A model generated the notes under the pieces. The model did not search any database and was not told the DNA's origin. It saw only the letters and a program-made list of their open reading frames with translations. The translations under genes and the position numbers were made by a program. Below are positions 16,245-24,539 of a stretch of 40,703 bases of DNA, piece by piece. The DNA lies in contig JALOQB010000011.1 in assembly GCA_025453595.1 (NCBI GenBank), forward strand, positions 1-40,703, given 5' to 3'. Each line of letters opens with the position of its first letter. Positions within the stretch are counted from its first letter, which is position 1. The DNA comes from Polyangiaceae bacterium. Lineage in GTDB: Bacteria; Myxococcota_A; Polyangia; Polyangiales; Polyangiaceae.

Positions 16245-17279
16245 TCAGGCGGGGGCGGCGGCCAGGGCGCGGGTGAGGCGGCGAGCGGCGTCGGGGATCT
16301 GGGCGGGGGTCAGGTCGAGGTGGAAGACCGCCCGGAGGGTGTGGGGCCCGGTGGCGCCCAGGAGGAGACCTTCGCGGGCGGCGAGCTCGACGATCCGGTG
16401 CGCGTCGAGGGCGGGGGTCTGGAGGTTGACGATGTTGGTCTCGACGGCGTCGCGATCGACGGTGACCCGGGGCGCCTCGGCCATGAGCTGCGCGAAATCG
16501 CGGGCATGCCGGTGGTCTTCGGCGATCCGTTCGCGGTGATGGTCGAGGGCGTACAGGGCGGCGGCGGCGAGGATGCCGACCTGACGCATGCCGGCGCCCA
16601 TCATCTTGCGGAGCCGGTGGGCCTCGTGGATCAGGGGGCGAGGCCCGAGCAAGGCCGAGCCGACCGGGGCGCCGAGGCCCTTGGAGAAGCAGACGCTCAC
16701 GGTATCGAAGGGGGCGCAGAGCTGGGCCGGGGTGCGCCCCTGGGCCACCGCCACGTTCCAGAGGCGGGCCCCGTCGAGGTGCAGGGCGAGGCCTGCGGCG
16801 CGGGCGGCGCCGGTCACCTCGTCGAGGAGGCCCGGGGGCCAGCAGCGGCCGCCGGCCCGGTTGTGCGTGTTCTCGAGGGCGACGAGGGAGGTGCGTGGGT
16901 AATAGTAGGCGTCGGGCTTGCGGGCGGCCATGAGCTGGGCGGCGTTGAAGAAACCTCCCTGGCCGGCGACCGCAAACTGGACGCCCGCCAGCGCGGCGCC
17001 GGCGCCGGACTCGTACCAGGCGCAGTGGGCGCCCTCGCCGATGATGACCTCGTCCCCGCGCCGGGTCTGGGTCATCAGGGCGAGCTGGTTGCCGAGGGTC
17101 CCGCTGGGGACAAAGAGGGCCGCCTCCTTGCCGCAGAGGGCGGCGACGCGCTCTTGCAGGGCGAGGACCGTCGGGTCTTCTCCGTACACGTCGTCACCCA
17201 CCTCGGCGCGGGCCATGGCGTCGCGCATGGCCGGCGTCGGTCGCGTCACCGTATCCGAGCGAAGATCGATGGTGGTCAT
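16245..17279 (-). CDS. ltaE: Low-specificity L-threonine aldolase
   Basis: PLP enzyme cleaving L-threonine/allo-threonine to glycine and acetaldehyde. Family motifs are intact: [19 protein letters not shown] at the N-terminus, [40 protein letters not shown], the PLP lysine in [12 protein letters not shown] (Lys200), and [24 protein letters not shown]. Its 344 residues match the normal length. It lies 4 nt downstream of the CusF-like gene on the same strand and probably shares its transcript, though no functional link is obvious. A specialized-metabolism role (beta-hydroxy amino acid chemistry) is possible, but housekeeping glycine supply is the simpler reading. Confidence 0.93.
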   Translation of the reverse strand: MTTIDLRSDTVTRPTPAMRDAMARAEVGDDVYGEDPTVLALQERVAALCGKEAALFVPSGTLGNQLALMTQTRRGDEVIIGEGAHCAWYESGAGAALAGVQFAVAGQGGFFNAAQLMAARKPDAYYYPRTSLVALENTHNRAGGRCWPPGLLDEVTGAARAAGLALHLDGARLWNVAVAQGRTPAQLCAPFDTVSVCFSKGLGAPVGSALLGPRPLIHEAHRLRKMMGAGMRQVGILAAAALYALDHHRERIAEDHRHARDFAQLMAEAPRVTVDRDAVETNIVNLQTPALDAHRIVELAAREGLLLGATGPHTLRAVFHLDLTPAQIPDAARRLTRALAAAPA

Positions 17280-17283
17280 GCGC

Positions 17284-17604
17284 TCAGGGGGCTTTTTTGA
17301 TCGCGGTGATGATGTGCTTGGAGCCGTCGGCCTTGAAGGTGAACTCGACCTTGTCGCCGGCGTTGAGCCCGTCCAGCATCGAGGGGGTCTGGGGCTCGAA
17401 GGACATGGTCATCGCGGACATGTAGCCCGGGATGTTTTCGTGAGCGATGCTGGCGTACTTCTTGTCGGGGCCGAAGGTCTTGATCGTCCCCTTGGTCGAG
17501 TAGGTCTTCGCTTCGCTGTCGCTGCTGGCCGCGGGTTTGCTGCAACCCGACCCGAGGGCCGGGAGGATCGCCAGGGGGAGGACCACGAGAAGAGAGAGGC
17601 GCAT
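17284..17604 (-). CDS. CusF-like copper-binding lipoprotein
   Basis: 106 residues with an N-terminal lipoprotein signal ([17 protein letters not shown], Cys21) and a small beta-barrel domain: [20 protein letters not shown], then [18 protein letters not shown], then [11 protein letters not shown] and HIITAIKK. This matches the CusF/copper-binding family, whose ligands are a His and two Met; here His of HENIP and the Met residues of AMTM fit. The Trp that caps copper in E. coli CusF is absent (Tyr-Met instead), as in the IPGFMPAMTM subfamily. It probably binds periplasmic copper. No efflux pump genes are adjacent, which is unusual. Confidence 0.82.
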   Translation of the reverse strand: MRLSLLVVLPLAILPALGSGCSKPAASSDSEAKTYSTKGTIKTFGPDKKYASIAHENIPGYMSAMTMSFEPQTPSMLDGLNAGDKVEFTFKADGSKHIITAIKKAP

Positions 17605-17668
17605 GGGAGGGCACCTTAGCAGAAGGGCGTCGCCCCTGCGGGCCCCGGGTTGCGCTACGCTGGCAGCG

Positions 17669-19141
17669 ATGAGCAGGCATCAGTGGGCCTGGGTTGGGGG
17701 CGCCGTGGCCGCGGCGCTCTCCTGCGTTCCCCCGGGGGAGGCGCCTTCCGCGCGGGCGCCAGCCCCCGAGGAGTCGGCTCCTCCCGCGAGCGCGCTCGCC
17801 GCCGCGAGCGAGGCCCCGGTGGCGAGCGCGGCCCCCGTCGATAGCGCAGCCAGCGCCCCCGACCCGCGGGAGCAGGACACCCGCAAGACGACCCTGCTGG
17901 AGGCCTGGCGTGCCCTCCAGGAAGGGGGGAGCCGCAAGGTGGAGGGCGGGGCGTGCTTGCAGGGCTTCGAGACCGTGACGCGGCTGCTGCCCCAGGTCCC
18001 CCTGCCGGAGGGCGAGGCGCCGGTGGGGCTCTACCGCGTTGCCGCCCGGTGCGCCGAGCGAGCGGGGGACTGCAAGCTGGCCTGGTCGATGTACCGCGAC
18101 GGTTACCCGAGAGAAGTTCTGGGGAATCTCCGGGAGGAGAAGCAGGCCGAGGCCATCCTGTTCTCCTTTGGTTCCCTGTTCCCCGGGTGCAAATCCGCGA
18201 GCCAGGGAGGCCCCGGTTTAGCCCGGCGCGTCACGGGGGCGGGCGGGTTTGTGGGTGGGTGGCGCGAGGAATCCGTTGTAAGGTCACGGGGCGCGATGGG
18301 AACAGGTGCGACGCTGCTGCTCGCGGTGGTGGCCGTGGTGGCCCTGCTGATTTACTGGTCCGGGAGGCCAAAGAAGGGTGCCTCTTCCGGGGAAGAACGC
18401 CCTGCCGGCGGGGTGGTGGTGGCGGTGGCGCGCACCGACCCGGGGCTCAAGCGGAAGCACAACGAGGATAGCTTCCTGGTGCTCGAAGACCTGCGGGTCT
18501 ACGCGGTGGCGGACGGGATGGGGCGCCACGCCGCGGGGGAGGTCGCCTCTCGCCTCGCGGTCGACACCATCGCCTCTGCCTTGCGCGAGGCCCCCTCGCC
18601 CCCTGCCGACCCCCGGGCCCTCCCGCCGGAGGCTCGCCGCGTCGAGGCCGCTGTCCTCGCCGCCAACCGCGAGGTCCTGGCCCAGGCTACCCAGGTGGAC
18701 GCCTACCACGGCATGGGTACCACCCTGGTGCTCCTGCAGGTCTCTTCTGATCTGGGGCAGGCGGTCATCGCCAGCGCCGGCGACAGCCGCTGCTATCGCC
18801 TCCGGGACGGCGACCTCCGGCAGCTCACCGTCGACCACACGCTGGGCGCCGCGGGCCTCCAGGGCAGCAACGCGGCCATGCTGTCCCGGGCGGTCGGCCT
18901 CGAAGAATCCCTCGAGGTCGACCTGCTGATCGAGGCCCCCAGGGTCTCCGATCTTTACATGCTGTGCTCCGACGGGCTCTCCCGCATGGTAAGCCACGAC
19001 GCGCTGGTGGAAACGCTGATGAACCAAGAACTATCTCTCGAAGACCGGGCTCACAGGCTGGTCGAGCAGGCCAACCAGGCCGGCGGGCGCGACAACGTCA
19101 CGGTGATCCTGGTGCAGATCGCGGGGGGCAAGCGCCCATGA
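17669..19141 (+). CDS. PP2C Ser/Thr phosphatase with TM segment, fused in frame to an upstream lipoprotein-like ORF
   Basis: The C-terminal ~270 residues are a PP2C (PPM) phosphatase with the metal-binding motifs KHNEDSFLV, YAVADGMGRHAAGEVAS, ASAGDSRCYRL, LCSDGLSRMV and GGRDNVTVILVQI, so it should be active. Just before it lies a TM helix (LLLAVVAVVALLIYW, ~215-230). The N-terminal ~180 residues are different: an export signal with a lipobox-like AALSC, an Ala/Pro linker and a short Cys-containing domain. Codons 18191-18295 include rare TTA, GGA and GTA and look non-coding, and a TAG lies in another frame at 18219. So two genes, a small lipoprotein (17669-~18221) and a PP2C starting at ATG 18296, may have been joined by an indel. 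If the fusion is real it would be a periplasmic-sensor phosphatase. The stop overlaps the ACP start (ATGA). Confidence 0.75.
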   Translation: MSRHQWAWVGGAVAAALSCVPPGEAPSARAPAPEESAPPASALAAASEAPVASAAPVDSAASAPDPREQDTRKTTLLEAWRALQEGGSRKVEGGACLQGFETVTRLLPQVPLPEGEAPVGLYRVAARCAERAGDCKLAWSMYRDGYPREVLGNLREEKQAEAILFSFGSLFPGCKSASQGGPGLARRVTGAGGFVGGWREESVVRSRGAMGTGATLLLAVVAVVALLIYWSGRPKKGASSGEERPAGGVVVAVARTDPGLKRKHNEDSFLVLEDLRVYAVADGMGRHAAGEVASRLAVDTIASALREAPSPPADPRALPPEARRVEAAVLAANREVLAQATQVDAYHGMGTTLVLLQVSSDLGQAVIASAGDSRCYRLRDGDLRQLTVDHTLGAAGLQGSNAAMLSRAVGLEESLEVDLLIEAPRVSDLYMLCSDGLSRMVSHDALVETLMNQELSLEDRAHRLVEQANQAGGRDNVTVILVQIAGGKRP

Positions 19142-19401
19142 GCCAGCGTGACCTGAGGGCCGAGCTGTTCACCTTGCTCCGCGCCCATGTCCACGAACCG
19201 GTCCAGATCGGCACCGCCACATCGATGTGCGGAGAGCTGGGCCTCAACTCCGTCGAGCTCATGGAGATCGCCGCCGAGATCGAGGATCACTTCGGCGTCC
19301 GCCTCCCGGATGAGATCCTGCCGGAGCTCGAGACCGTGGGCGACATGCTCCGGGCCGTCGAGCTCCGCATGGAGGCTTCCCCGAGGGTCTACCACTCATG
19401 A
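19138..19401 (+). CDS. Discrete acyl carrier protein
   Basis: 87-residue ACP. The phosphopantetheine-attachment motif is LGLNSVELMEI with Ser38; the following helix IEDHFGVRLPDEILPELETVGDMLRAVE is typical. Asn replaces the usual Asp before the serine, as in many carrier proteins paired with fatty acyl-AMP ligases. It starts inside the PP2C stop (ATGA at 19138) and its own stop overlaps the ligase start (ATGA at 19398), so PP2C, ACP and ligase form one translationally coupled unit. It most likely receives an acyl group from the ligase; a role as donor to the OleA-like enzyme nearby is inference. Confidence 0.92.
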   Translation: MSQRDLRAELFTLLRAHVHEPVQIGTATSMCGELGLNSVELMEIAAEIEDHFGVRLPDEILPELETVGDMLRAVELRMEASPRVYHS

Positions 19402-21191
19402 GCCCCCGCACCCTCGTCGACGCCCTCGAGCAGGCAGCAGGCCGCGCAGAAGCCGGTCGGGGCTACCATTTTCACCAGGAAGAGGGGAAGGCCGAGCCCT
19501 TCTTCTCCTACGCGGGGGTCGAGCGCGCCAGCGCCCGCCACGGCGGCGCGCTCCAGGCCCTCGGGCTCCGCAAGGGGGACCGCCTCGCCATCATCCTGCC
19601 GGACAACGACGACTTCCTGTTCACGTTCTTCGGGGCCCTGCGCGCCGGCATCATCCCGGTGCCCATTTACCCCCCGACCGGCCTCGGGCAGTTCCGCGGC
19701 TACCTCGAGAGCACCCGCCACATCGTCGCCCGCGCCGGCGCCCGCGCCCTCGTCACCACGCCCACGATCCTGCGGCTCCTGGGCGGCGTCGAGGCCTCCT
19801 GCCCCTCGCTCCGCAAGATGCTCTCGATCCAGGACGTCCAGGCCGCCCGCGAGGAGCTCTACCCCGTCCGCGTCGCCCCCGACGACGTCGCCTTGCTCCA
19901 GTTCACCAGCGGCTCCGTCGCTCGACCCAAGGGCGTCGTCGTCACCCACGCCAGCCTGATGGCCAACGTCGAGGCGATCAACCGCCAGGGCCTCCGCGTC
20001 GGCCCGGACGACGTGGCCGTGAGCTGGCTCCCGCTCTACCACGACATGGGCCTCATCGGCTTCGTCGTGGCCCCCCTGGTGCAGCGCGTCCCGGTGATCC
20101 TGCTGCCGCCCCTCACCTTCCTGCGGCGCCCGGCGGTCTGGCTCCGCGCCCTCAGCCGGCACCGGGGCACCATCTCCTACGGGCCCAATTTCGCCTACGC
20201 CCTCGCCGCCAAGCGCGTCCGCCCCGAAGAGCTCGACGGCGTCGACCTCTCCTCCTGGCGCGTCGCGGGCTGCGGCGCCGAGCCGATCCGCGCCGACACC
20301 ATCGAGACCTTCGCCCGCACCTTCGCCCCCTGGGGCTTCGCCCGCCGGGCCTTTGTCCCCAGCTACGGCATGGCCGAGTCCACCCTCGCGGTCTCCTTCG
20401 AGACCCGCCAGGAGGGCGCTCGCTTCGACGACGTCCACGGCCCCTCCCTCTACGAAGAAGGCGTCGCCAAGCCCATCAGCTTCGACCACCCGCAGGCCGT
20501 CCGCCTCGTTCGCTGCGGCCAGGTCATCGACGGCCACCAGATCGCGGTCTTCGCCCCCGATGACCTCCTCTCCGAGCACCCCCTGCCCGAGCGCTCCATC
20601 GGCGAGCTTCGCCTCCGCGGGCCCAGCCTCATGCAAGGCTACTTCGACGACCCGACCCTCACCGCCGAGGTCATGGCCGGAGGCTGGTTCCACACCGGAG
20701 ATCTCGGCTACCTCGCCGACAGCGACGTCATCGTCTGCGGCCGCTCCAAGGAGCTCATCATCGTCAACGGCCGCAATTTTTACCCCCACGACATCGAGTG
20801 GGCCGCCGGCCGCGTCGCCGCCGTTCGCAAGGGCAACATCGTCGCCTTCAGCACCCCCGAGCGCGACCGCGAGCGGGTCGTCGTGGTCTTCGAGACCAAC
20901 CTCCTCTCCGCCGAGGAGCAGCAGCAGGCCCGCGTCCAGGTCCGCCAGCTCATCCAGGAGACCCTCGGCCTCACCGTCGATGAGGTCCTCTCCCTCAAGC
21001 CCGGCGTCCTCCCCAAGACCAGCAGCGGCAAGCTCCAGCGCCTCCTCACGCGCCGTCTCTACGAGGGGGGGTCGCTTTTGACGAGGGTGCCGACCCGCAA
21101 CCCGGATCGCCTCGATCTGGCCCGCGAGCTGCTGCGTAGTCAGCTAGCTTTTCTGGTCTCCCGCTTCTCCCGGCCCAGCGAGCCGGCGTAG
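19398..21191 (+). CDS. Fatty acyl-AMP ligase (FAAL)
   Basis: 597-residue ANL-superfamily enzyme that activates a fatty acid as acyl-adenylate. Motifs include LQFTSGSVARPKGVVVTH (A3, ~170), SWLPLYHDMGLIGFV, ISYGPNFAYALAAKRV (FAAL-typical), VPSYGMAEST (A5, ~320), GGWFHTGDLGYL (A7), CGRSKELIIVNGRNFYPHDIE (A8) and the A10 lysine in LPKTSSGKLQR. The LPLYHDMGLIG and GPNFAY segments separate FAALs, which load ACP, from acyl-CoA ligases and from OleC. The coupled ACP upstream fits this. Its 3' end overlaps the convergent coiled-coil gene by 48 nt. The acyl chain length cannot be predicted. Confidence 0.9.
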   Translation: MSPRTLVDALEQAAGRAEAGRGYHFHQEEGKAEPFFSYAGVERASARHGGALQALGLRKGDRLAIILPDNDDFLFTFFGALRAGIIPVPIYPPTGLGQFRGYLESTRHIVARAGARALVTTPTILRLLGGVEASCPSLRKMLSIQDVQAAREELYPVRVAPDDVALLQFTSGSVARPKGVVVTHASLMANVEAINRQGLRVGPDDVAVSWLPLYHDMGLIGFVVAPLVQRVPVILLPPLTFLRRPAVWLRALSRHRGTISYGPNFAYALAAKRVRPEELDGVDLSSWRVAGCGAEPIRADTIETFARTFAPWGFARRAFVPSYGMAESTLAVSFETRQEGARFDDVHGPSLYEEGVAKPISFDHPQAVRLVRCGQVIDGHQIAVFAPDDLLSEHPLPERSIGELRLRGPSLMQGYFDDPTLTAEVMAGGWFHTGDLGYLADSDVIVCGRSKELIIVNGRNFYPHDIEWAAGRVAAVRKGNIVAFSTPERDRERVVVVFETNLLSAEEQQQARVQVRQLIQETLGLTVDEVLSLKPGVLPKTSSGKLQRLLTRRLYEGGSLLTRVPTRNPDRLDLARELLRSQLAFLVSRFSRPSEPA

Positions 21192-22439
21192 GGCGTCGGT
21201 CAGCTCGGTCAGCTTCTGCTGCACCGCGCGCTCCGCCTCCTGGCGCCGCTGCTGCTGCGCCCCCTGGCGTTCCTGCTCTTGCCGGGCCTTGCTCTGGGCC
21301 TCGGACGCCTGCTGCTCGGCGACGCGGCGCCCCTCCTCGGCCTGGCGCAGGGCCTGCTCCAGCTCGCGGCAGCGCTGCTGGAGGCGCTCGACGCTGGCAG
21401 GGAGGTCCTGCCGGCGCAGCTCATCGAGGGCCTGGAACGCCTCGGAGGCCCTGCTCTGGGCCTGCTTCAGCTCCTCTTCTCGGGCCTGGAGCGCGCGCTC
21501 CTGCTCGCCGCGGATCCGGGCCATGGCGGACTCGTAGGCGGCGCGGGCCTTGGAGCGCATGTCCTGCTCCAGCAGCAGCGACGCCTTGGCCTCGGCGGCC
21601 TCGGCGCGGACCCGGAAGCGCTCCTGCTCGAGCTGCTCGATGGCAAGGCGGTGGCGCTCGTTCTGGGCCTGCCGCTCCTCCTCGGCGCGGGCCAGCGCGG
21701 CCTGGAGGTTCTCGGCGACGTTGACGTGCTCCAGGCGCGCCTCCCGCTGGGCATCAAGGACCGCGGCGGCCAGCTCGAGGCGAGCCCGCTCCTGCTCGGC
21801 GCTCCTCAGGGCGCGCTCGTTCTCCAGGGACGCCTCGGCCAGCAGCCGTTTCTTCTTCTCTTCCTCCTGCTCCCGGCAGGCCTCCTCGAACAGCTCGGAG
21901 GCGTCGTCCCGCTCTTTCTGCAGCTTCTGCATCCTCGCTTCGAGCTCCCGGAGCTGCTGCTGGTGCACCGCCTGCTCCCCCAGGGCGGAGCGCTCCCGCA
22001 GGTGGGCCTCGGAGAGCTGCTGCTCCAGCTCGCTGATGCGCATCCCGGCCTCGGTCATGCGGATCTCGTGCTGTTGCTGGGAGAGGTGGGCCTCGGTCCG
22101 CAATTTTTCCGCGGTATCCAGCCGCAGCTCCAGCTCCTCGATGCGGTTGCGCTCGGCGGCCAGGTGGACCTGCTGCCGGGAGATCAGGGCGCTGGCCTCC
22201 GCGAGCTCCTTGTGGAGCTGGCCCAGGCGGCGGTGCAGGTCGCCCTCGTCCGCCGGGGGCTCCGCGGGGCGCGCGGGGGCGGGCATGCTCCGCCGCGAGA
22301 TCGGGCCGTCCAGACCCCGGAGCCGGGCCGGCAGGACCACCTCTTCTTCCAGCGAGAGGCGCTCGGAGCCCGGTTCCATGCGGGGGTCCGAGGGCAGTTC
22401 GGCTCTTGGCGGTCGCTGGCTGGGTCGCTCTTGGTGCAT
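21144..22439 (-). CDS. Long coiled-coil protein
   Basis: 431 residues. After a Pro-rich, probably disordered N-terminus (~1-65), nearly all the rest (~68-420) is charged, Gln/Glu/Arg/Leu-rich heptad sequence with no Pro, such as KLRTEAHLSQQQHEIRM and LEARMQKLQKERDDASELFE; it forms a long coiled coil. There is no signal peptide or membrane segment, so it is probably a cytoplasmic structural or scaffolding protein. No family is recognised. Only 79 nt separate its start from oleA on the other strand, so the two may share a divergent promoter region. The convergent 48-nt overlap with the FAAL gene is unusual. Confidence 0.8.
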   Translation of the reverse strand: MHQERPSQRPPRAELPSDPRMEPGSERLSLEEEVVLPARLRGLDGPISRRSMPAPARPAEPPADEGDLHRRLGQLHKELAEASALISRQQVHLAAERNRIEELELRLDTAEKLRTEAHLSQQQHEIRMTEAGMRISELEQQLSEAHLRERSALGEQAVHQQQLRELEARMQKLQKERDDASELFEEACREQEEEKKKRLLAEASLENERALRSAEQERARLELAAAVLDAQREARLEHVNVAENLQAALARAEEERQAQNERHRLAIEQLEQERFRVRAEAAEAKASLLLEQDMRSKARAAYESAMARIRGEQERALQAREEELKQAQSRASEAFQALDELRRQDLPASVERLQQRCRELEQALRQAEEGRRVAEQQASEAQSKARQEQERQGAQQQRRQEAERAVQQKLTELTDALRRLAGPGEAGDQKS

Positions 22440-22518
22440 GACCCCTCACTGTACCATGCCCGTGTCACCGTTCGGTTTGCTTGACGGCGCAGGGGGGATT
22501 CGGTTGTTTGCGCCGGTC

Positions 22519-23598
22519 ATGCGTTTCCACAACGTCTCGATCGCCGGGCTCGCCTACCTCGACGCGCCCCTCGTGGTCCCGACCACCGACATCGAGCGAC
22601 AGCTCTGGCCCACGGCCGAGCGCCTGGGGATCCGCCTCGACCTGCTCACGGCCCTCACCGGCATCGAGGAACGTCGCTTCTGGGAGCGGGGCGTCCAGCC
22701 CAGCGAGGTCGCCACCGCCGCCGCCGAGCAGGCCCTGCACCTCGCGGGGGTCGAGCGCTCCCGGGTCGGGGTCATCGTCAGCACCTCGGTCTGCAAGGAC
22801 TACATCGAGCCCTCCGTGGCGGCCCTCGTCCACGGCAACCTGCGCCTCCCCCCGACCTGCCTCAATTTCGACATCGGCAACGCCTGCCTCGCCTTCCTCA
22901 ACGGCATGGAGATGGTCAGCATGATGATCGAGCGAGGCGCCGTCGACGTGGGCCTCGTCGTCGACGGCGAGGGCAGCCGCTTCGCCGTCGAATCCACCAT
23001 CGCGCGCCTCCAGAGCCCCGCCTGCGATGCCCAGATGTTTCGCGATAACTTCGCCACCCTCACCCTCGGCTCCGGCGCCGCCGCCGCCGTCCTCGCTCGC
23101 TCCGATCTCGCCCCCCACGGCCACCGCTTCCTCGGCGGCGTCGCCCTCGCCGCCACCGAGCACAACCGCCTCTGCGTCGGTCAACCCGACGAGATGCGCA
23201 CCGACCCGACCTCCCTCCTCGTCGCCGGCGTCGCCCTCGCCCGCCGCACCTTCGAGCAAGCCCGCATCGAGCTGGGCTGGTCCCCCGAGATCCTCGACGA
23301 GATCGTCATCCACCAGGTCAGCGCCGCCCACACCGACCGCTTCGTCGAGGCCATCGGCGTCGACCCCCGCAAGGTCTTCGCCATCTACCCTCGCTTCGGC
23401 AACATCGGCCCTGCCGCCATCCCCATCACCCTCGGCAAGGCCCGGGACGCCGGTCGCCTCCGCCGGGGCGCGCGGGTCGGCCTCATGGGCATCGGCAGCG
23501 GCCTCAATTGCTCCATGATGGAGATCGTATGGTTACCCGCCTCCCCCCCGTCGCCCCCCTCCTGGCCCCTCCCTCTGGTTTTCGTGGGTACAAGGTGA
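22519..23598 (+). CDS. oleA: OleA-type thiolase (acyl head-to-head Claisen condensation)
   Basis: Thiolase-fold enzyme of the OleA family, which condenses two fatty acyl thioesters to a beta-keto acid. It starts MRFHNVSIAGLAYLDAP, matching OleA N-termini. The catalytic Cys is in NACLAF (Cys123), with His265 (IHQVS) and Asn295 (GNIGPAAIP), plus the OleA-specific Glu97 in DYIEPS that reaches into the partner active site. All four are exactly 20 below the published Xanthomonas OleA numbering (C143, H285, N315, E117, as I recall it), a constant offset. MGIGSGLNCSMMEIVW is the normal family end (residue 338); 21 extra Pro-rich residues follow, probably read-through to a chance stop. ATG 22519 fits the family start. 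oleB begins 4 nt after the stop. Acyl-CoA is the known substrate; acyl-ACP supply from the nearby ligase/ACP is inference. Confidence 0.93.
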   Translation: MRFHNVSIAGLAYLDAPLVVPTTDIERQLWPTAERLGIRLDLLTALTGIEERRFWERGVQPSEVATAAAEQALHLAGVERSRVGVIVSTSVCKDYIEPSVAALVHGNLRLPPTCLNFDIGNACLAFLNGMEMVSMMIERGAVDVGLVVDGEGSRFAVESTIARLQSPACDAQMFRDNFATLTLGSGAAAAVLARSDLAPHGHRFLGGVALAATEHNRLCVGQPDEMRTDPTSLLVAGVALARRTFEQARIELGWSPEILDEIVIHQVSAAHTDRFVEAIGVDPRKVFAIYPRFGNIGPAAIPITLGKARDAGRLRRGARVGLMGIGSGLNCSMMEIVWLPASPPSPPSWPLPLVFVGTR

Positions 23599-23602
23599 CC
23601 TC

Positions 23603-24496
23603 GTGGTGAAGCCCGTGATTTCTTCCCAGCTTTACCCCTTCCAGGGGCGCCATTTCGATCGCGGCGATGGCATCCGGATGCACTACCTCGACGAGGGCTC
23701 GGGCCCGCCGGTGGTGATGCTCCACGGCAACCCCACCTGGTCTTTTTACTACCGCAACCTGGTGCTCGATCTTCGCGCGGACCACCGCGCCATCGCCCCG
23801 GATCACGTGGGCTGCGGGCTCTCCGATCGGCCGGCCGACGGGCGCTACGGCTACCGCCTCGCCGATCGCGTGGCCGACCTGGGGCGTCTCGTTGACGCCC
23901 TCGATTTCCAGCAGCCCTTCGATCTGATCGTCCACGACTGGGGCGGCATGATCGGGATGGCCTACGCCACCCAGCACCCCGAGCGGATCCGGCGCCTGGT
24001 GCTGCTCAACACCGCCGCCTTCCCCCTGCCGAGGAGCAAGCCGTTCCCCTGGCCCATCGCCCTCGCCAAGGACACCCGGTGGGGCGCCTGGCTCGTCGAG
24101 CGCCACAACGCCTTTGCCCGGGTCGCCGCCCGTGTCTGCTGCACCCGCGTGCCCCTGCCGCCCTCCGTCCGCGAGGCGTACACCGCGCCTTACGAGGGGC
24201 CAGGCCGCAGCACCGCCACCCTGCGCTTCGTCCAGGACATCCCCCTGCGCCCCGGCGACCCCTCCTTTGACTTGCTCCAGCGCACCGCCGCGGCGCTCCC
24301 CTCCCTCCGGGAGAAACCCACCTTGATCTGCTGGGGGGCCCGCGATTTCGTCTTCGACGATCACTTCCTCGACGAGTGGCGGCGCATCCTGCCTGACGCC
24401 ACCGTGCGCTACTTCCCCCAGGCTGGCCACTACGTCCTCGAGGACGAGGCCGAGGCCATCACCGCCGAGGTCCGCCGCTTCCTCTCGGCTCCCTGA
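23603..24496 (+). CDS. oleB: OleB-type alpha/beta hydrolase (beta-lactone decarboxylase)
   Basis: Haloalkane-dehalogenase-like hydrolase closest to OleB, which decarboxylates cis-beta-lactones to olefins. Family segments are HGNPTWSFYYRNLV, APDHVGCGLSDRP, the nucleophile in VHDWGGMIG (Asp112), LLNTAAFPLPRSKPFPWPI, RFVQDIPLRPGDPS, WGARDFVFDDHFLDEW and the catalytic His in GHYVLEDEAE (His276). NTAAF, VQDIPL and DFVFDDHFL distinguish OleB from dehalogenases. Its 297 residues are normal length. The start is GTG 23603 (or GTG 23606), with AAGGTGA upstream, 4 nt after oleA, indicating co-translation. Because OleC, the lactone-forming enzyme, is not in the window, the lactone must be made by a distant gene or the substrate differs. 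Confidence 0.92.
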   Translation: MVKPVISSQLYPFQGRHFDRGDGIRMHYLDEGSGPPVVMLHGNPTWSFYYRNLVLDLRADHRAIAPDHVGCGLSDRPADGRYGYRLADRVADLGRLVDALDFQQPFDLIVHDWGGMIGMAYATQHPERIRRLVLLNTAAFPLPRSKPFPWPIALAKDTRWGAWLVERHNAFARVAARVCCTRVPLPPSVREAYTAPYEGPGRSTATLRFVQDIPLRPGDPSFDLLQRTAAALPSLREKPTLICWGARDFVFDDHFLDEWRRILPDATVRYFPQAGHYVLEDEAEAITAEVRRFLSAP

Positions 24497-24505
24497 TACG
24501 ACCAA

Positions 24506-24531
24506 CGGGTCAAAGCGATCGCCTTGACCCG
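24506..24531. promoter_or_regulatory. Perfect nested palindrome between oleB and the radical SAM gene
   Basis: CGGGTCAA (24506-24513) and TTGACCCG (24524-24531) form a perfect 8-bp dyad flanking GCGATCGC (24515-24522), itself a palindrome, with A/C mismatched spacers. It sits 10 nt after the oleB stop and ends 9 nt before the next ATG. There is no T tract. It could be an operator for the downstream gene or a 3' hairpin of the ole transcript. Confidence 0.45.
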
Positions 24532-24539
24532 CTGACAGG

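Noticed and set aside
19398-21191. Assignment of the AMP ligase as OleC
   Set aside because: It has the FAAL-type LPLYHDMGLIG and GPNFAYALA segments and is coupled to an ACP; OleC beta-lactone synthetases lack these.
23603-24496. Haloalkane dehalogenase
   Set aside because: The general fold matches, but NTAAF, VQDIPL and DFVFDDHFL, together with adjacency to oleA, point to OleB.
24515-24522. GCGATCGC as a HIP1-type cyanobacterial element
   Set aside because: HIP1 abundance is a cyanobacterial feature; here it is one octamer inside a larger palindrome.
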